44,394 bases of DNA from Chlamydiota bacterium (GCA_013288005.1 JABDCS010000014.1:1353-45746), one strand, 5' to 3'. Positions 16,687 to 26,912 are shown, counted from the first letter of the stretch. Translations and numbers: made by a program. Notes: generated by a model from the letters alone, not told the origin.

Positions 16687-17619
16687 GGCAACCATAGCTT
16701 CGAGTCCTGGAAGAACCTCTTCAGGCAGATTAGGATGAGCCTCTCCGGTATTTTTTCCAAAATCGACATAGATATGATCGAGGGCTTTAGCCGCTTTATC
16801 TGTACCGACAATGGTTCTGTAGCCAACAAGATTCCGAAATGTTCGGAGAAGAGAAGCCTCAAAAGCACTTTCCATAGCTTGAGGATCAAAGTTCATATCG
16901 CCTAGAGCTATACAAACGGTGTCTTGCTTCCTATGTCCCGCAAGGTAGAAAGCAAACTCCAATTTTCCGGGCAAATTAGGATCGCCTGGAAGATGGGTGT
17001 TAACGATTCGGTATTTAACTTGGGTACTTGTTCTAAGAAAGACTACATCCATTAAGGGTCTTCCAGGATTCGAGGGATAAGCATTGGTTACGATTCGGCT
17101 CTCATCTTCAAGAAGCGCAAATTCTTCGCTATTGTAAAGAATGACATTTTGATCGACTACGGGCTTCGAAGAGGAGTAATAAATTTTTATCTTCTTAGGA
17201 AGGCGTCGTTGTAATTCTTGCAAAAAGATCGATCCCGATTCTTGTAAAGCAATAATGCTCCGAGGATGGGTAGGATGGTCAATCATTTTTACAATATTCT
17301 GGACCAGGTGTTCTTCTCGAAGAGTTAACCCCGATTCATGCAATAAAATTGCATGTTCGTCCATGATCTGGGATTTACTTAGACCTTGTGAATTTCTCTC
17401 GATCCAACTGATAAAAGCTGAGTTCAAAACATTCCAGGTGGCCACATGAAAACCATCGATTGTCGCTCCCATAGGCAGATGATCAGAAGGAAATTGCCAA
17501 GCTTGATGCAATTCACCTACGTAATGATTATGGAGTTTAGAGGGAGCCGGTATTTCTTCTGCATGTAAAGTAGGAAGCTGCAAACTTAGCGCTAGTAAAA
17601 ATACACCTATTTTTTTCAT
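16663..17619 (-). CDS. Secreted endonuclease/exonuclease/phosphatase-family protein
   Basis: I start it at ATG 17619 because this gives a classical signal peptide (MKKIGVFLLALSLQLPTLHA, cut near residue 20); a longer frame to 17700 puts 27 odd residues in front. 318 residues. All EEP-fold landmarks are present: TWNVLN (61-66), LQES with metal Glu (E127), NTHLPG (H209), GDMNFDP (D241, N243), LDHI (D281) and a final DH (314-315). Family members cleave phosphodiesters or phosphates in DNA, RNA, phosphoinositides or sphingomyelin; the substrate cannot be told. Export suggests a target outside the cytoplasm or in the host. It follows the 2H-like gene by 16 bp and is probably co-transcribed with it. 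Confidence 0.85.
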   Translation of the reverse strand: MKKIGVFLLALSLQLPTLHAEEIPAPSKLHNHYVGELHQAWQFPSDHLPMGATIDGFHVATWNVLNSAFISWIERNSQGLSKSQIMDEHAILLHESGLTLREEHLVQNIVKMIDHPTHPRSIIALQESGSIFLQELQRRLPKKIKIYYSSSKPVVDQNVILYNSEEFALLEDESRIVTNAYPSNPGRPLMDVVFLRTSTQVKYRIVNTHLPGDPNLPGKLEFAFYLAGHRKQDTVCIALGDMNFDPQAMESAFEASLLRTFRNLVGYRTIVGTDKAAKALDHIYVDFGKNTGEAHPNLPEEVLPGLEAMVALLDHGAS

Positions 17620-17635
17620 GACATCTCTCAACGGG

Positions 17636-18613
17636 TTATAGGGGTGTAAGGGCATAAGTAAGATGAAAATCATGATCGCCAATACGCGGGGAGAATCCAT
17701 GCTTCTTGCGCATAGATTCTAATTCTGGACAATCGAGTGTTAAAATGTGGACTTTGGCTTTCCAATCATCGGGGCAAACATCGGCTGTTTGAACAATTCG
17801 GAATGCAAATTTTTTACCTAAATCCTGAATTTTCGGCATCCCCTTCCTTTGCATTTCATCGCTCCGAATCACGCTGACATGAGCGCCTGCCATTCCTTTG
17901 CCGAAATAAGGTGGTAGTTGAGCTTTTTTGTCGCCCAGAGCGTTAATAAGAGAATGTAGTTGTTCATCTGGAATATCCAAATAAACAAAACCCCGCGAAT
18001 CTTGTTTTAATTCTGCAGAAAGAAGAGGTCGATATTTCCATGACCAATGTAAGGCTCGCAATTGTGGAACAGCTTGGTGGAGGTGTCCTCCAGCTAAAAG
18101 GGCCTGGCACACTCCTTCTAAATACTCGCCTTTTTGGAAATGTTCTCGAGAGGCATAGCAATCGTGGGCGACTTGGAACAGCACACAAGCACATGTTAAG
18201 GCAAGAGTGCCATGACAAATGGAGGCAATGAAAAGGATATCGAGAGCCGCATGAGACCAATCTTTATTGCGTGTATTGTTGATTAGATCACTAACAGAAG
18301 ATGCTAAAATGCTATAGGTTTTATTGAAGAAGTAAAGGCCAACACCCGCAGTGGCTAAACATCCGTGAAGAAAATGCAAGCCACCTTCTTCGAATTTTTT
18401 GTTTTTTATACTCTCCACCATCTGTCCCATGTGCATAACGCTTCGAGCGCCCGACATGCCTAAAGAGAGAGGCCCACGTAAAGTGGGATGAAGGCCTAGT
18501 AAAGGAAGAGTAGCATGGGCCACTCGGGTAGCTATTTTACTGAATCCTTGCTGGGAAGAGGGAGTGCAATCGTACCGATAATCGCGATGAAAAGCGATTG
18601 GATAATTAATCAT
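17636..18613 (-). CDS. Membrane protein with C-terminal 2H-phosphoesterase-like motifs
   Basis: 325 residues from ATG 18613; the longer frame starts with TTG at 18676. The N-terminal half (about 75-150) has hydrophobic stretches (CLATAGVGLYFF; ILFIASICHGTLALTCACVLF) that could be membrane helices. The C-terminal domain (about 205-325) has two H-x-(S/T)-hydrophobic motifs, HVSV at 245-248 and HLTY at 317-320, about 70 residues apart. That is the hallmark of 2H phosphoesterases/Swiss-army-knife RNA-repair-like proteins. The assignment is by motif and moderate. It sits directly before the secreted EEP gene, so both products may act on phosphodiesters. Function unknown. Confidence 0.6.
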   Translation of the reverse strand: MINYPIAFHRDYRYDCTPSSQQGFSKIATRVAHATLPLLGLHPTLRGPLSLGMSGARSVMHMGQMVESIKNKKFEEGGLHFLHGCLATAGVGLYFFNKTYSILASSVSDLINNTRNKDWSHAALDILFIASICHGTLALTCACVLFQVAHDCYASREHFQKGEYLEGVCQALLAGGHLHQAVPQLRALHWSWKYRPLLSAELKQDSRGFVYLDIPDEQLHSLINALGDKKAQLPPYFGKGMAGAHVSVIRSDEMQRKGMPKIQDLGKKFAFRIVQTADVCPDDWKAKVHILTLDCPELESMRKKHGFSPRIGDHDFHLTYALTPL

Positions 18614-18860
18614 GAAAGAATTTCTTGCTTTAATTGAATACGTGAATATTATGATGTTTTTACACGAAATTTTCAACTAAAATGCAATTAAAAACAAATA
18701 GTTTATAATTAAAAATATAAAAATTTAATAATTGCTGAAATTATTGCAATTGAAATTTTTTTAGAATTTATTGAATAATTGAATTAAGAAAATTAACAAA
18801 ACATTTCTTAGGGTGAATAAGGAATCTTTTCCTCACAGCTAGAGAAATAAGCCACTTGAA

Positions 18861-21038
18861 CTACGTTTGGACAACACGCCACAAGGGTACTGGGTGGTCA
18901 ATACCCTTAAGTGTAGATAGAGGCAACTGTTGAAAGTGGAAATGCTCTTGTACGCCAGGGAATTGATAGGTTGCTTCTGAAACAAGAATTTGCATAGGTT
19001 CTGCAACAGAGCAGAGACGCGAAGCGAGATTCACATTCGCCCCGATAGCTGTGTAATTCAGACGATTTTCTGCACCCATATTGCCTACGCAAACTAAGCC
19101 CGTATGAATGCCGATTCCAATTTCAAAAATAGGTGCACCCAATTTCTTACGCTCACTATTCCATGCGCGCAAATCTTGGATCATGCGTAGAGCCGCCTCA
19201 ATCGCTTTAACCGGATGATCAGGTAAAGCAAGAGGAGCTCCATATAAAGCCATGATCTCATCACCAACAAACTTATCGACGACCCCATGTGTCTCATCGA
19301 TAATCCGACACATATGCGTCATATAGGCATTTAACAACCCAATAAGATCTTTAGGATCGAGATGCTCCGAAAAATGCGTAAATTCACGAATATCGCTAAA
19401 CAGCAACGTTAATACGCGCTCTTCTCCGCCCAATTCAATTTCGCCTTTTAGGATTTCTTCCGTGATCTCCTTAGAAACAACTTTATTGAGTACGCCTCGG
19501 ATTTTATCTCGATCTTGAAGCGCCCCCACCATCTTCTCAAAGGAATGCGTGAGGGTTGCGACTTCATCGTGCCGCTTACCCAATTGAGGCAGAATAAGAC
19601 CTTCATGTTTACCTTTTCCTAATTCTTCCGATGCATGAGAGAGGCAAACAATAGGTTGGGTGAATTTTTTAGAAATATTATTGAGAAGAAGTAGAGCGAT
19701 TACAAAAGATATGAGTGCGGCAACAATGAGGCTCAGAGTGATTTTAAAAGAGATCTCCTTGCGCATGGCCTGTAAAAATCTTGTAGTAGCCAGGGCCTCT
19801 GACTCTGGAGTAAGAATCGTCAACTGCAATTCTTCTAAATCGATCTGTTGCGGAAGATAATTTTTACCTTGCCAAGATAGAGACTTAGCAGAGGAAAGAT
19901 CTGTGAGCGCAAGTTCTTTTTTCGGGTCAAAAGCATTCCCCTCTTGATCAAAAGCTAAAGGTTCTCCTTCCCATGTGATAATAATAGGTCTCTTAACAAG
20001 AGTTGCGATTTTACTCACTAGAGAAGAAATGGAAAAGCCTATAGCCATTTGTTGGTTAGAGCCATCCGAAAATCGGAACAAACGCGCCATATCCAGCACA
20101 TTGGTCTCGCCATTTTTTCGTAAAAGTAGAAAAGGCAGCGATGTTTCTGATGAATGGGCAGGATCAACAACAATACTGGAAGATAAAAAGATTTCTTCCG
20201 TGAGTACACAGGCGCCATCATCGAAGGTTTTATCGATCATTAACACTCCTGCAAGCGGAATAGGAAATTTTTCTATTTGCTTATCAGCAAGATCTTGGAT
20301 GAGAGACATTTTCTCGACCCATCTTGTTTCATAAACGACAAGAGCTTGAAAGAGTTTTTTAATCGAATCACGCCAAGAAAATGAAAGATCATCATTGGGA
20401 AAAGCGACAAAATTCGCAGAAGAAGCTTTCTGTAAATTCTCTTTTGCTCTTACTAAATTTTGGGAAAGAGTATCGCTCGAGGGTAAGACTTCCTGGAGAA
20501 GCTTAGCATCAAATAATAAATAATGGGTGGGTGATTCGGAGAAAGGTAGAGCTACATACAGAGCTCTTTTTTCTGGAATCTCTACCCACAACATTCCCTC
20601 AATCGAAGTCCATCTTGGAAAATACAGGTTGCCCGTTTCTGGAGAAACTACCTGATGGCCTAATTGCACGAAGGCAATTTCAGGATTAAATGATGCGATA
20701 CGACTGAGTAATTTCCAAGGATTGACAGCTGTTTGTGGTGATACTTGTTCGGCGATTATTTTTGAGAGGCCATCAAGCTCTGCGGCATCATAAACGACTT
20801 GATAACTTACGACAAATGAGAAGAAATTTCGAAGATCCTTGTTAATATTTTCTATGTTTTCGTTAATTATATGACCGGTTTTTTCTAACTCACGTCGCAC
20901 CCACATTTCTGAAATAAAATAATTAAGGAGGGCGACAATTAACAGAATCGCTCCTACACTTACAAATAATTTTTCCCGAAGTGTTTTCACAAAAGTCTCT
21001 ACTTTTATTTTCTTGCAATTCTGAGCAGTTGCATTCAA
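18861..21038 (-). CDS. Membrane-bound class III adenylate cyclase with HAMP domain
   Basis: 725 residues. TM1 at about 25-45, a large periplasmic sensor region (about 50-435), TM2 at about 440-465 and a HAMP-like linker (about 465-515) precede the class III cyclase domain (542-725). The metal aspartates are D549 (FSDIREFT) and D593 (FVGDE); adenine-selecting K589 and T663, plus transition-state N668 and R674 (YTAIGANVNLASR), are all present. The protein should therefore be an active adenylate cyclase that forms cAMP in response to an extracytoplasmic signal. No known sensor domain was identified. It is divergent from the efflux operon with only 30 bp between the start codons. Confidence 0.9.
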   Translation of the reverse strand: MNATAQNCKKIKVETFVKTLREKLFVSVGAILLIVALLNYFISEMWVRRELEKTGHIINENIENINKDLRNFFSFVVSYQVVYDAAELDGLSKIIAEQVSPQTAVNPWKLLSRIASFNPEIAFVQLGHQVVSPETGNLYFPRWTSIEGMLWVEIPEKRALYVALPFSESPTHYLLFDAKLLQEVLPSSDTLSQNLVRAKENLQKASSANFVAFPNDDLSFSWRDSIKKLFQALVVYETRWVEKMSLIQDLADKQIEKFPIPLAGVLMIDKTFDDGACVLTEEIFLSSSIVVDPAHSSETSLPFLLLRKNGETNVLDMARLFRFSDGSNQQMAIGFSISSLVSKIATLVKRPIIITWEGEPLAFDQEGNAFDPKKELALTDLSSAKSLSWQGKNYLPQQIDLEELQLTILTPESEALATTRFLQAMRKEISFKITLSLIVAALISFVIALLLLNNISKKFTQPIVCLSHASEELGKGKHEGLILPQLGKRHDEVATLTHSFEKMVGALQDRDKIRGVLNKVVSKEITEEILKGEIELGGEERVLTLLFSDIREFTHFSEHLDPKDLIGLLNAYMTHMCRIIDETHGVVDKFVGDEIMALYGAPLALPDHPVKAIEAALRMIQDLRAWNSERKKLGAPIFEIGIGIHTGLVCVGNMGAENRLNYTAIGANVNLASRLCSVAEPMQILVSEATYQFPGVQEHFHFQQLPLSTLKGIDHPVPLWRVVQT

Positions 21039-21068
21039 TTTTGCATTATTGATATTGCATAATTTAGA

Positions 21069-22226
21069 ATGAATAAAATTTCATTACTTATCATTTTTGT
21101 GTTGATCAGTTGTGCTGCTTGTTCGAAAAAACCCGAACGACAAGCACCTCCACCCCTACCTATCACCGCTTTTCAAGTAGAAAAACGCACCATCCCCGCT
21201 AACTTTGAATTTGTAGGAGTAGCTAAAAGTTCCCATCCAGTGGAGATTCGTGCGCGGGTAGAAGGCTATCTTTGGAGTATCGACTATACCGAAGGGAGCA
21301 TGTTGAATGTCGGTGATCCTATGTTCCAGATTGATCCCCGACAATATGAGGCTAGCCTTCAAGAAGCCCAAGGAGCCTTAGAAAGGCAAGAAGCAGTCTT
21401 GTGGCGCGCCCAAAGGAGCTTACAGCGGATACAGCCCCTTTATGCACAAAATGCAGCGAGCTTAAGGGATCTCGATGATGCAACCGCAGCTGTATTAACT
21501 GCTGAAGCAAGCGTCATTACGGCAAAAGCTAATGTCTATCTAGCGGAATTGAATCTGAGTTATACGAAAATCCTATCTCCCATTAAGGGGTTATCTGCCC
21601 GGGCTGCTTTTCGCGAGGGCACTCTCATTACCCCTAATGTCAACGGTCTTCTTTCGTTAGTTTCTGTTATCGATCCGATCTGGGTGCTTTTTAGTGTTTC
21701 GGATAATCAAATGTTGGACATTCGTGGAGAAAAAACAAAATCGGAATTGATTCTTCCTCCTCAACAAGAATACAACGTCACACTTGAGCTAGCGGATGGA
21801 TCTCTTTTTCCTTACAAAGGCCAAGTCAACTTTGCTTCCCCCACACTCGAACCTTCTACAGGATCCATGGTAGTACGGGCGACATTTTGTAATCCTGAAG
21901 GGCTTGTCTTGCCGGGACAATTTGTTCGCGTGTTTGTAAAAGGGGCCAAAAGGCCTGATGCAATCTTTGTTCCTCAGAAAGCGATTACTCAAGGCCAAAA
22001 AGGCATGTATGTCTTTGTAATCGAAGATGGCAAAGCGGTGATCAGAACGGTTGAAGTTGGAGATTGGTATCAGGACTATTGGATTATCAAACGGGGTCTA
22101 AAAGAAGGTGAGATAGTCATTGCAGATGGTGTCAATAAAGTGCAAAACGGATCTTTAGTTAAGGTCCAATCCTGCCTAATGGCTCCCGAGGCAGAGGCCG
22201 AGCCCTTGCCATTGAGCCCATCATGA
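21069..22226 (+). CDS. RND efflux periplasmic adaptor (membrane fusion protein, AcrA/MexA-like)
   Basis: 385 residues. N-terminal lipoprotein signal with lipobox LISC (Cys15) anchors it to the inner membrane. It contains the lipoyl/hairpin arrangement of AcrA: EIRARVEGYL, YTEGSMLNVGDPMFQIDP, a coiled-coil hairpin (about 95-150), LNLSYTKILSPIKGL and a beta-barrel domain with SVIDPIWVLFSVSD and VLPGQFVRV. It links the RND pump to the outer-membrane channel. It heads the operon; its TGA overlaps the pump ATG (ATGA). Confidence 0.94.
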   Translation: MNKISLLIIFVLISCAACSKKPERQAPPPLPITAFQVEKRTIPANFEFVGVAKSSHPVEIRARVEGYLWSIDYTEGSMLNVGDPMFQIDPRQYEASLQEAQGALERQEAVLWRAQRSLQRIQPLYAQNAASLRDLDDATAAVLTAEASVITAKANVYLAELNLSYTKILSPIKGLSARAAFREGTLITPNVNGLLSLVSVIDPIWVLFSVSDNQMLDIRGEKTKSELILPPQQEYNVTLELADGSLFPYKGQVNFASPTLEPSTGSMVVRATFCNPEGLVLPGQFVRVFVKGAKRPDAIFVPQKAITQGQKGMYVFVIEDGKAVIRTVEVGDWYQDYWIIKRGLKEGEIVIADGVNKVQNGSLVKVQSCLMAPEAEAEPLPLSPS

Positions 22227-25200
22227 TCTCGCGCTTTTTTTTAAAACGCCCCATTTTCGCAATGGTACTTTCCATACTCATTGTTCTCGTGGGTATTATT
22301 GCTCTACGCAAGCTTCCAATCGAACAGTATCCCAATATCATTCCGCCGCAAATCCAGATTTCGACCTCCTTTCCTGGTGCAAGCGCACAAATTCTCTCGG
22401 ACTCTGTAGCTGCACCGCTTGAAAATCAGATTAACGGTGTCGAGGACATGATCTACATGTACTCACAAAACTCGGCCACGGGGAATTTGGCTTTAAGCGT
22501 CTATTTCAACATTGGGTCTGATCCAGATCGCGCCTTGAATAATACGCAAGATCGTGTGGACCTTGCTCTTTCACAATTACCTGAGGAAGTGCAGCGTGAA
22601 GGTGTGACGGTTTTGAAGCAAACGCCGACGATTCTATTGCTTATTGCTGTTGAATCCGATGGAAGATATGACGAAATTTTTACGAGTAACTACACGAATA
22701 TTCACATTGTCGATGAGCTTCTTCGGTTACCGGGTGTCAGCAATGCCTTGATTATTAATGCCCGTGATTACGCCATGCGCGTATGGCTAAGATCGGACAA
22801 AATGGCGCAATTGGGGATTACAACAACAGATGTTTCTCATGCCATCCAAGAGCAAAGTAAAGATTATCCAATTGGACAACTGGGCCAGTCCCCTACTGTA
22901 AAGCCTGTTCAACTCACTCTCCCTGTTACTGCACGTAATCGTTTAGATACGCCCGAAGAATTTGACAATATCATCTTACGTGCGACATCCGATGGTTCTA
23001 CTGTCCGCATCAAAGATATCGGTCATACGGATCTGGGTGCCCAAACCTATACCGTTAATGGTGAGCTCAACGGAAAGAATGCTGCTTTGGTCGCGATTTA
23101 CCAAGAATATGGCGCTAATGCATTGGATATTGCTGCTGAAGTAAAAAAAACGATGGAATCTCTTGCGGAACGTTTCCCTGCTGGACTCTCCTATTCGGTC
23201 CCCTACGATACAACCCGATTTATTAAAGTCTCCATTCACGAAGTAGAGAAAACATTGTACGAGGCGGCTATTCTGGTCGCACTTGTCGTCTTCATTTTTT
23301 TACAGAATATCCGAGCGACGATCATCCCCGTTATTGCCATGGTTGTTTCGATTGTCGGGACATTTGCCGGCATGTATTTGCTGGGATTTTCTCTTAATAC
23401 TCTCACTTTATTTGGCTTGGTCTTAGCTATAGGAATTGTGGTCGATGATGCCATTGTCGTTGTAGAAAATGTCGAGCGCAATATTCGGGAAAAAGGCCTA
23501 TCTTCTAAAGAAGCGGCTCGTAAGGCGATGGAAGAGGTAACGGGGCCCGTCGTGGCTATCGTGTTTGTACTCTGTGCAGTTTTTATTCCTGTCGCCTTCT
23601 TAGGAGGGATTGCAGGAGGCCTCTATAAACAATTCGCCATTACTCTTTCTATTTCCGTAGTGATTTCTGGTATTGTCGCTTTGACTTTGAGTCCTGTTCT
23701 AGCGGCCTATCTACTAAAAAAACCAGCTAAGCCGAGCAAAGCGGGAGAACTCTTTAATCGTAATCTTACAAGATTCACCACTACGTATACGAAAGGCGCA
23801 AGCTGGTTAATCGACAATACTCTAATTGCTCTTGTTGCATTTTCTTGTGTCGTTATCGGGATTTTTCTCTTAATTAAACTCATTCCAACAAGTCTTGTGC
23901 CTCAAGAAGACCAAGGCTATCTTTTTACATTCGCTAATCTCCCCGAAGAGGCCAGTTTAGATAGAACGCAAGCCGTGACACAAAAAATTGAGCCTATGGC
24001 TCTCCAGAATCCTGCAGTTGAATCCTTCATCTCTCTTACTGGCTTTAGTCTTCTTGAAAATTTGAATCGAACACCGGTGGGCACCTATTTTGTCATTTTA
24101 AAAGATTGGGATAAAAGAACGTCGAAAGAGCAGCAGGCAGCTGGAGTTCTCCAATCATTAGGTAAAGAGTATTTTTCTATACCAGAAGCGAAGGTAGTTC
24201 CCTTTAACCCTCCAGCTATACAAGGCTTGGGCACAGTCGGCGGATTTGAATTTTGGATTGTCAATCGTGGTGAAGGAAATGCTGACACACTCGCACAGAT
24301 GACAGAAGAAGTCCTGGAAAAAGCTCGTAAACGCCCTGAGCTTGCAGGATTAACAACAGCAATCGATCCTAATTGCATGCAAGTCTTTGCCGATCTCGAC
24401 CGAGCAAAAGCACGTGCTTTAAAAGTTCCTATCAGCGAAGTCTACCAAACACTGCAGACCTTTTTAGGTTCTGTCTACGTGAACAATTTCAATAAATATG
24501 GCTGGGTCTTTCAAGTGATGCTGCAGGCCGAGCCTGCATTTCGTTCTACTTTAGAGGAGATTGGGAATATCTATGTCCGCTCGGAAAAAGATGAGATGGT
24601 ACCCATCAATTCCCTTGTCACTTTCCATTATGCTAAAGGTCCCAATCTTATCAGTAGATTCAATGGCTTCATCGCTTCGCGAATCAATGGGGGCGCAGCT
24701 CCCGGCTATAGTTCGGGGCAAGCTATCGCCGCTATGGAAGAAGTCGCAAAAGAAGTCCTTCCGCTTGATATGACGTCTGCTTGGAGTGGACAAGCCTATC
24801 AGGAAATTGCTACAGGTGGAACATCTCTTAGTGTTCTCGCTGGTGCCCTCGTACTCGTTTTCTTGATTCTATCAGCTCTTTACGAGCGTTGGTCATTACC
24901 CGTAGCTGTTCTTCTCGCTGTCCCTTTTGGCATCCTAGGAGCTCTCTTGGCTATTTGGTTCCGAGGCCTTGAAAATGATGTGTATTTCCAAATTGGCCTT
25001 GTGACACTTATCGCCCTGGCCGCTAAGAATGCTATTTTGATTATTGAGTTTGCGATTCTACGTAGGAAAGAAGGAATGACCGCTCGAGAAGCCGCTCTAG
25101 AAGCAGCCCGCCAACGCTTCCGCGCTATTCTCATGACCTCGCTGACTTTTGTATTTGGTGTTTTACCTCTTGTCATCAGCACGGGAGCGGGAGCAGCTAG

Positions 25201-25321
25201 CCGTCACTCTGTCGGCACAGGTGTTATGGGAGGCATGATCATCGCCACATTTTTTGGAGTTTTCTTCGTTCCGTTTTTCTACAAAATCTTCGATAGAAAA
25301 AAGGAGCAGAATCCTTCATGA
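22223..25321 (+). CDS. RND multidrug efflux transporter (AcrB/MexB-like, HAE-1)
   Basis: 1032 residues, normal for a drug-type RND pump. The start MISRFFLKRPIFAMVLSI is typical. TM4 carries the proton-relay Asp pair in GIVVDDAIVVVENVER (about 402-417), and TM10 the lysine in AAKNAILIIEFA (about 937). Large periplasmic loops follow TM1 and TM7. It pumps hydrophobic compounds or drugs from the inner membrane/periplasm, using proton flow. It overlaps both neighbours by ATGA, so adaptor, pump and channel are made from one transcript. Confidence 0.96.
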   Translation: MISRFFLKRPIFAMVLSILIVLVGIIALRKLPIEQYPNIIPPQIQISTSFPGASAQILSDSVAAPLENQINGVEDMIYMYSQNSATGNLALSVYFNIGSDPDRALNNTQDRVDLALSQLPEEVQREGVTVLKQTPTILLLIAVESDGRYDEIFTSNYTNIHIVDELLRLPGVSNALIINARDYAMRVWLRSDKMAQLGITTTDVSHAIQEQSKDYPIGQLGQSPTVKPVQLTLPVTARNRLDTPEEFDNIILRATSDGSTVRIKDIGHTDLGAQTYTVNGELNGKNAALVAIYQEYGANALDIAAEVKKTMESLAERFPAGLSYSVPYDTTRFIKVSIHEVEKTLYEAAILVALVVFIFLQNIRATIIPVIAMVVSIVGTFAGMYLLGFSLNTLTLFGLVLAIGIVVDDAIVVVENVERNIREKGLSSKEAARKAMEEVTGPVVAIVFVLCAVFIPVAFLGGIAGGLYKQFAITLSISVVISGIVALTLSPVLAAYLLKKPAKPSKAGELFNRNLTRFTTTYTKGASWLIDNTLIALVAFSCVVIGIFLLIKLIPTSLVPQEDQGYLFTFANLPEEASLDRTQAVTQKIEPMALQNPAVESFISLTGFSLLENLNRTPVGTYFVILKDWDKRTSKEQQAAGVLQSLGKEYFSIPEAKVVPFNPPAIQGLGTVGGFEFWIVNRGEGNADTLAQMTEEVLEKARKRPELAGLTTAIDPNCMQVFADLDRAKARALKVPISEVYQTLQTFLGSVYVNNFNKYGWVFQVMLQAEPAFRSTLEEIGNIYVRSEKDEMVPINSLVTFHYAKGPNLISRFNGFIASRINGGAAPGYSSGQAIAAMEEVAKEVLPLDMTSAWSGQAYQEIATGGTSLSVLAGALVLVFLILSALYERWSLPVAVLLAVPFGILGALLAIWFRGLENDVYFQIGLVTLIALAAKNAILIIEFAILRRKEGMTAREAALEAARQRFRAILMTSLTFVFGVLPLVISTGAGAASRHSVGTGVMGGMIIATFFGVFFVPFFYKIFDRKKEQNPS

Positions 25322-26751
25322 AAAAACTCTTTCCTCTACTCCTTCTATTGTCTGCATGCAACTTTGCTCCCCAGTATTCTCGCCCCGAGCTCGATGATAT
25401 GCCTGAAGGATGGAGAACCCTAAATGATGATGGGTCTACTCTCTGCAATATCCGTTGGTGGGAGTCACTAGGTGACCCTATTCTCAATAATCTGATCGAG
25501 ACTGCGCTAGAAAATAATAAAGATTTGCAAGTGGCCATCTGGAGGGTGAAAGAATACTGGGGACAATATGAAATTGTTCGTTCTGCTCTTTTTCCGCAAA
25601 TTAACTTTAGCGGACAAGCATTTAAAGAACGATTACCTTTGAACGCCAATTTCACCCACTTTCTACCCGGCATCAACCCCATCATTCAGAACTATCAAGG
25701 TCTGTTTAATCTCTCTTACGAGTTCGATTTTTGGGGGAAAATCCGCAACCAAACATTTGCAGCCTATTCTCAATATATCGCCCAAATTGAAAATCGTAAA
25801 ACGGTCGTGATGTCCCTTGTTGCCTCAGTAGCTCGCGGTTATATTTATCTACGACAACTCGATTTGGAAATAAAAATTTCTCGAGAAACTCTTGAATCAC
25901 GAATCGAATCCTTGCGGATTGCACGTGCGCGTTTTGAAGGGGGGCTGACCTCCGAGATCGAAGTTGCGCAGGCAGCTTCTGCCTACGAAGAAGCCGTCGC
26001 CGCAGTGAAAGAGCTCGAAAGGCAAATTCCTCAGCAAGAAAATCTCCTAAGTGTCTTACTCGGCCAAAGTCCTAAAGACATCATGCGAGGAAAACCTGTA
26101 AATGAGTTCGATCTCCCTGCAGAAGTACCTGTAGGATTACCATCTGATCTCCTTACACGGCGGCCCGATATCCTAGCTGCAGAAAATCGCCTCATCGCGG
26201 CTAATGCCAATATCGGTGTTGCTCGAGCCGCCTTCTTCCCCCAGATCAATTTAAACGCTTTTTATGGTCGTGATAGCTTTTTGCTGAGTCAATTCTTTAA
26301 TAAAGGCTCTAAAACCTGGGAAATTGGAGGCAACTTACTCCAGCAAATTTTTACAGGTGGAGCGCTCTTTGGACAGCTCGACGTATCAAAAGCCCAACAA
26401 AAAGAAACGCTTTTTCAATATGAACAGACGATTTTGACAGCGCTTCGAGAAGTGAATGATGCATTGGTCGGCTATGAAAAATCACAAGAAATCTTTGCTA
26501 CATATGAAGCCGACGTCATTGCGCTTCAAGAATATCTTCGCCTTTCATGGCTTCGCTACTACGAGGGGCAAACACAATATCTTACCGTTCTGGATGCCGA
26601 GAGAACTCTCTTTTCTGCACAAATCTTATTAGCTCAGTCACAAGCCGACCAATTCCTTACCCTAGTCGATCTTTACAAGGCCCTGGGTGGTGGATGGGTT
26701 TTAGATGCCGATGATTGTCTCACTCCCCATCCTCGGGATAAAGGTACTTAG
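25318..26751 (+). CDS. RND efflux outer-membrane lipoprotein channel (TolC/OprM/NodT family)
   Basis: 477 residues. Lipoprotein signal with lipobox LSAC (Cys14). Two structural repeats typical of OMF proteins are visible: WWESLGDPILNNLIETALENNKD in the first and, in the second, LLTRRPDILAAENRLIAANA with FFPQINL. The C-terminal helix pattern, including YEGQTQYLTVLDAERTLFSAQ, is also diagnostic. The third gene of the operon, coupled by ATGA. After it, 161 bp lead to the Ser-rich array. Confidence 0.95.
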   Translation: MKKLFPLLLLLSACNFAPQYSRPELDDMPEGWRTLNDDGSTLCNIRWWESLGDPILNNLIETALENNKDLQVAIWRVKEYWGQYEIVRSALFPQINFSGQAFKERLPLNANFTHFLPGINPIIQNYQGLFNLSYEFDFWGKIRNQTFAAYSQYIAQIENRKTVVMSLVASVARGYIYLRQLDLEIKISRETLESRIESLRIARARFEGGLTSEIEVAQAASAYEEAVAAVKELERQIPQQENLLSVLLGQSPKDIMRGKPVNEFDLPAEVPVGLPSDLLTRRPDILAAENRLIAANANIGVARAAFFPQINLNAFYGRDSFLLSQFFNKGSKTWEIGGNLLQQIFTGGALFGQLDVSKAQQKETLFQYEQTILTALREVNDALVGYEKSQEIFATYEADVIALQEYLRLSWLRYYEGQTQYLTVLDAERTLFSAQILLAQSQADQFLTLVDLYKALGGGWVLDADDCLTPHPRDKGT

Positions 26752-26912
26752 GAATTAGCAACTCCATGAAAATGCAGGACTCGCAGAGGCCGAGAAATTC
26801 GATATAGACTCATTTGTCTAGAACATCTTCCATTTTCCCGCTCTTACATTGTCAATAAATGCAATGTGGCATAAAGTTTTTCAAATTTATTTACGGCAAC
26901 TCCAAGGAAAAA

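Noticed and set aside
17620..17700. 27-residue extension of the EEP protein
   Set aside because: It would bury a clean signal peptide that begins at 17619 and overlaps the upstream gene.
18614..18676. N-terminal extension of the 2H-like protein from TTG 18676
   Set aside because: Low-quality AT-rich codons and a rare start; ATG 18613 is more plausible.
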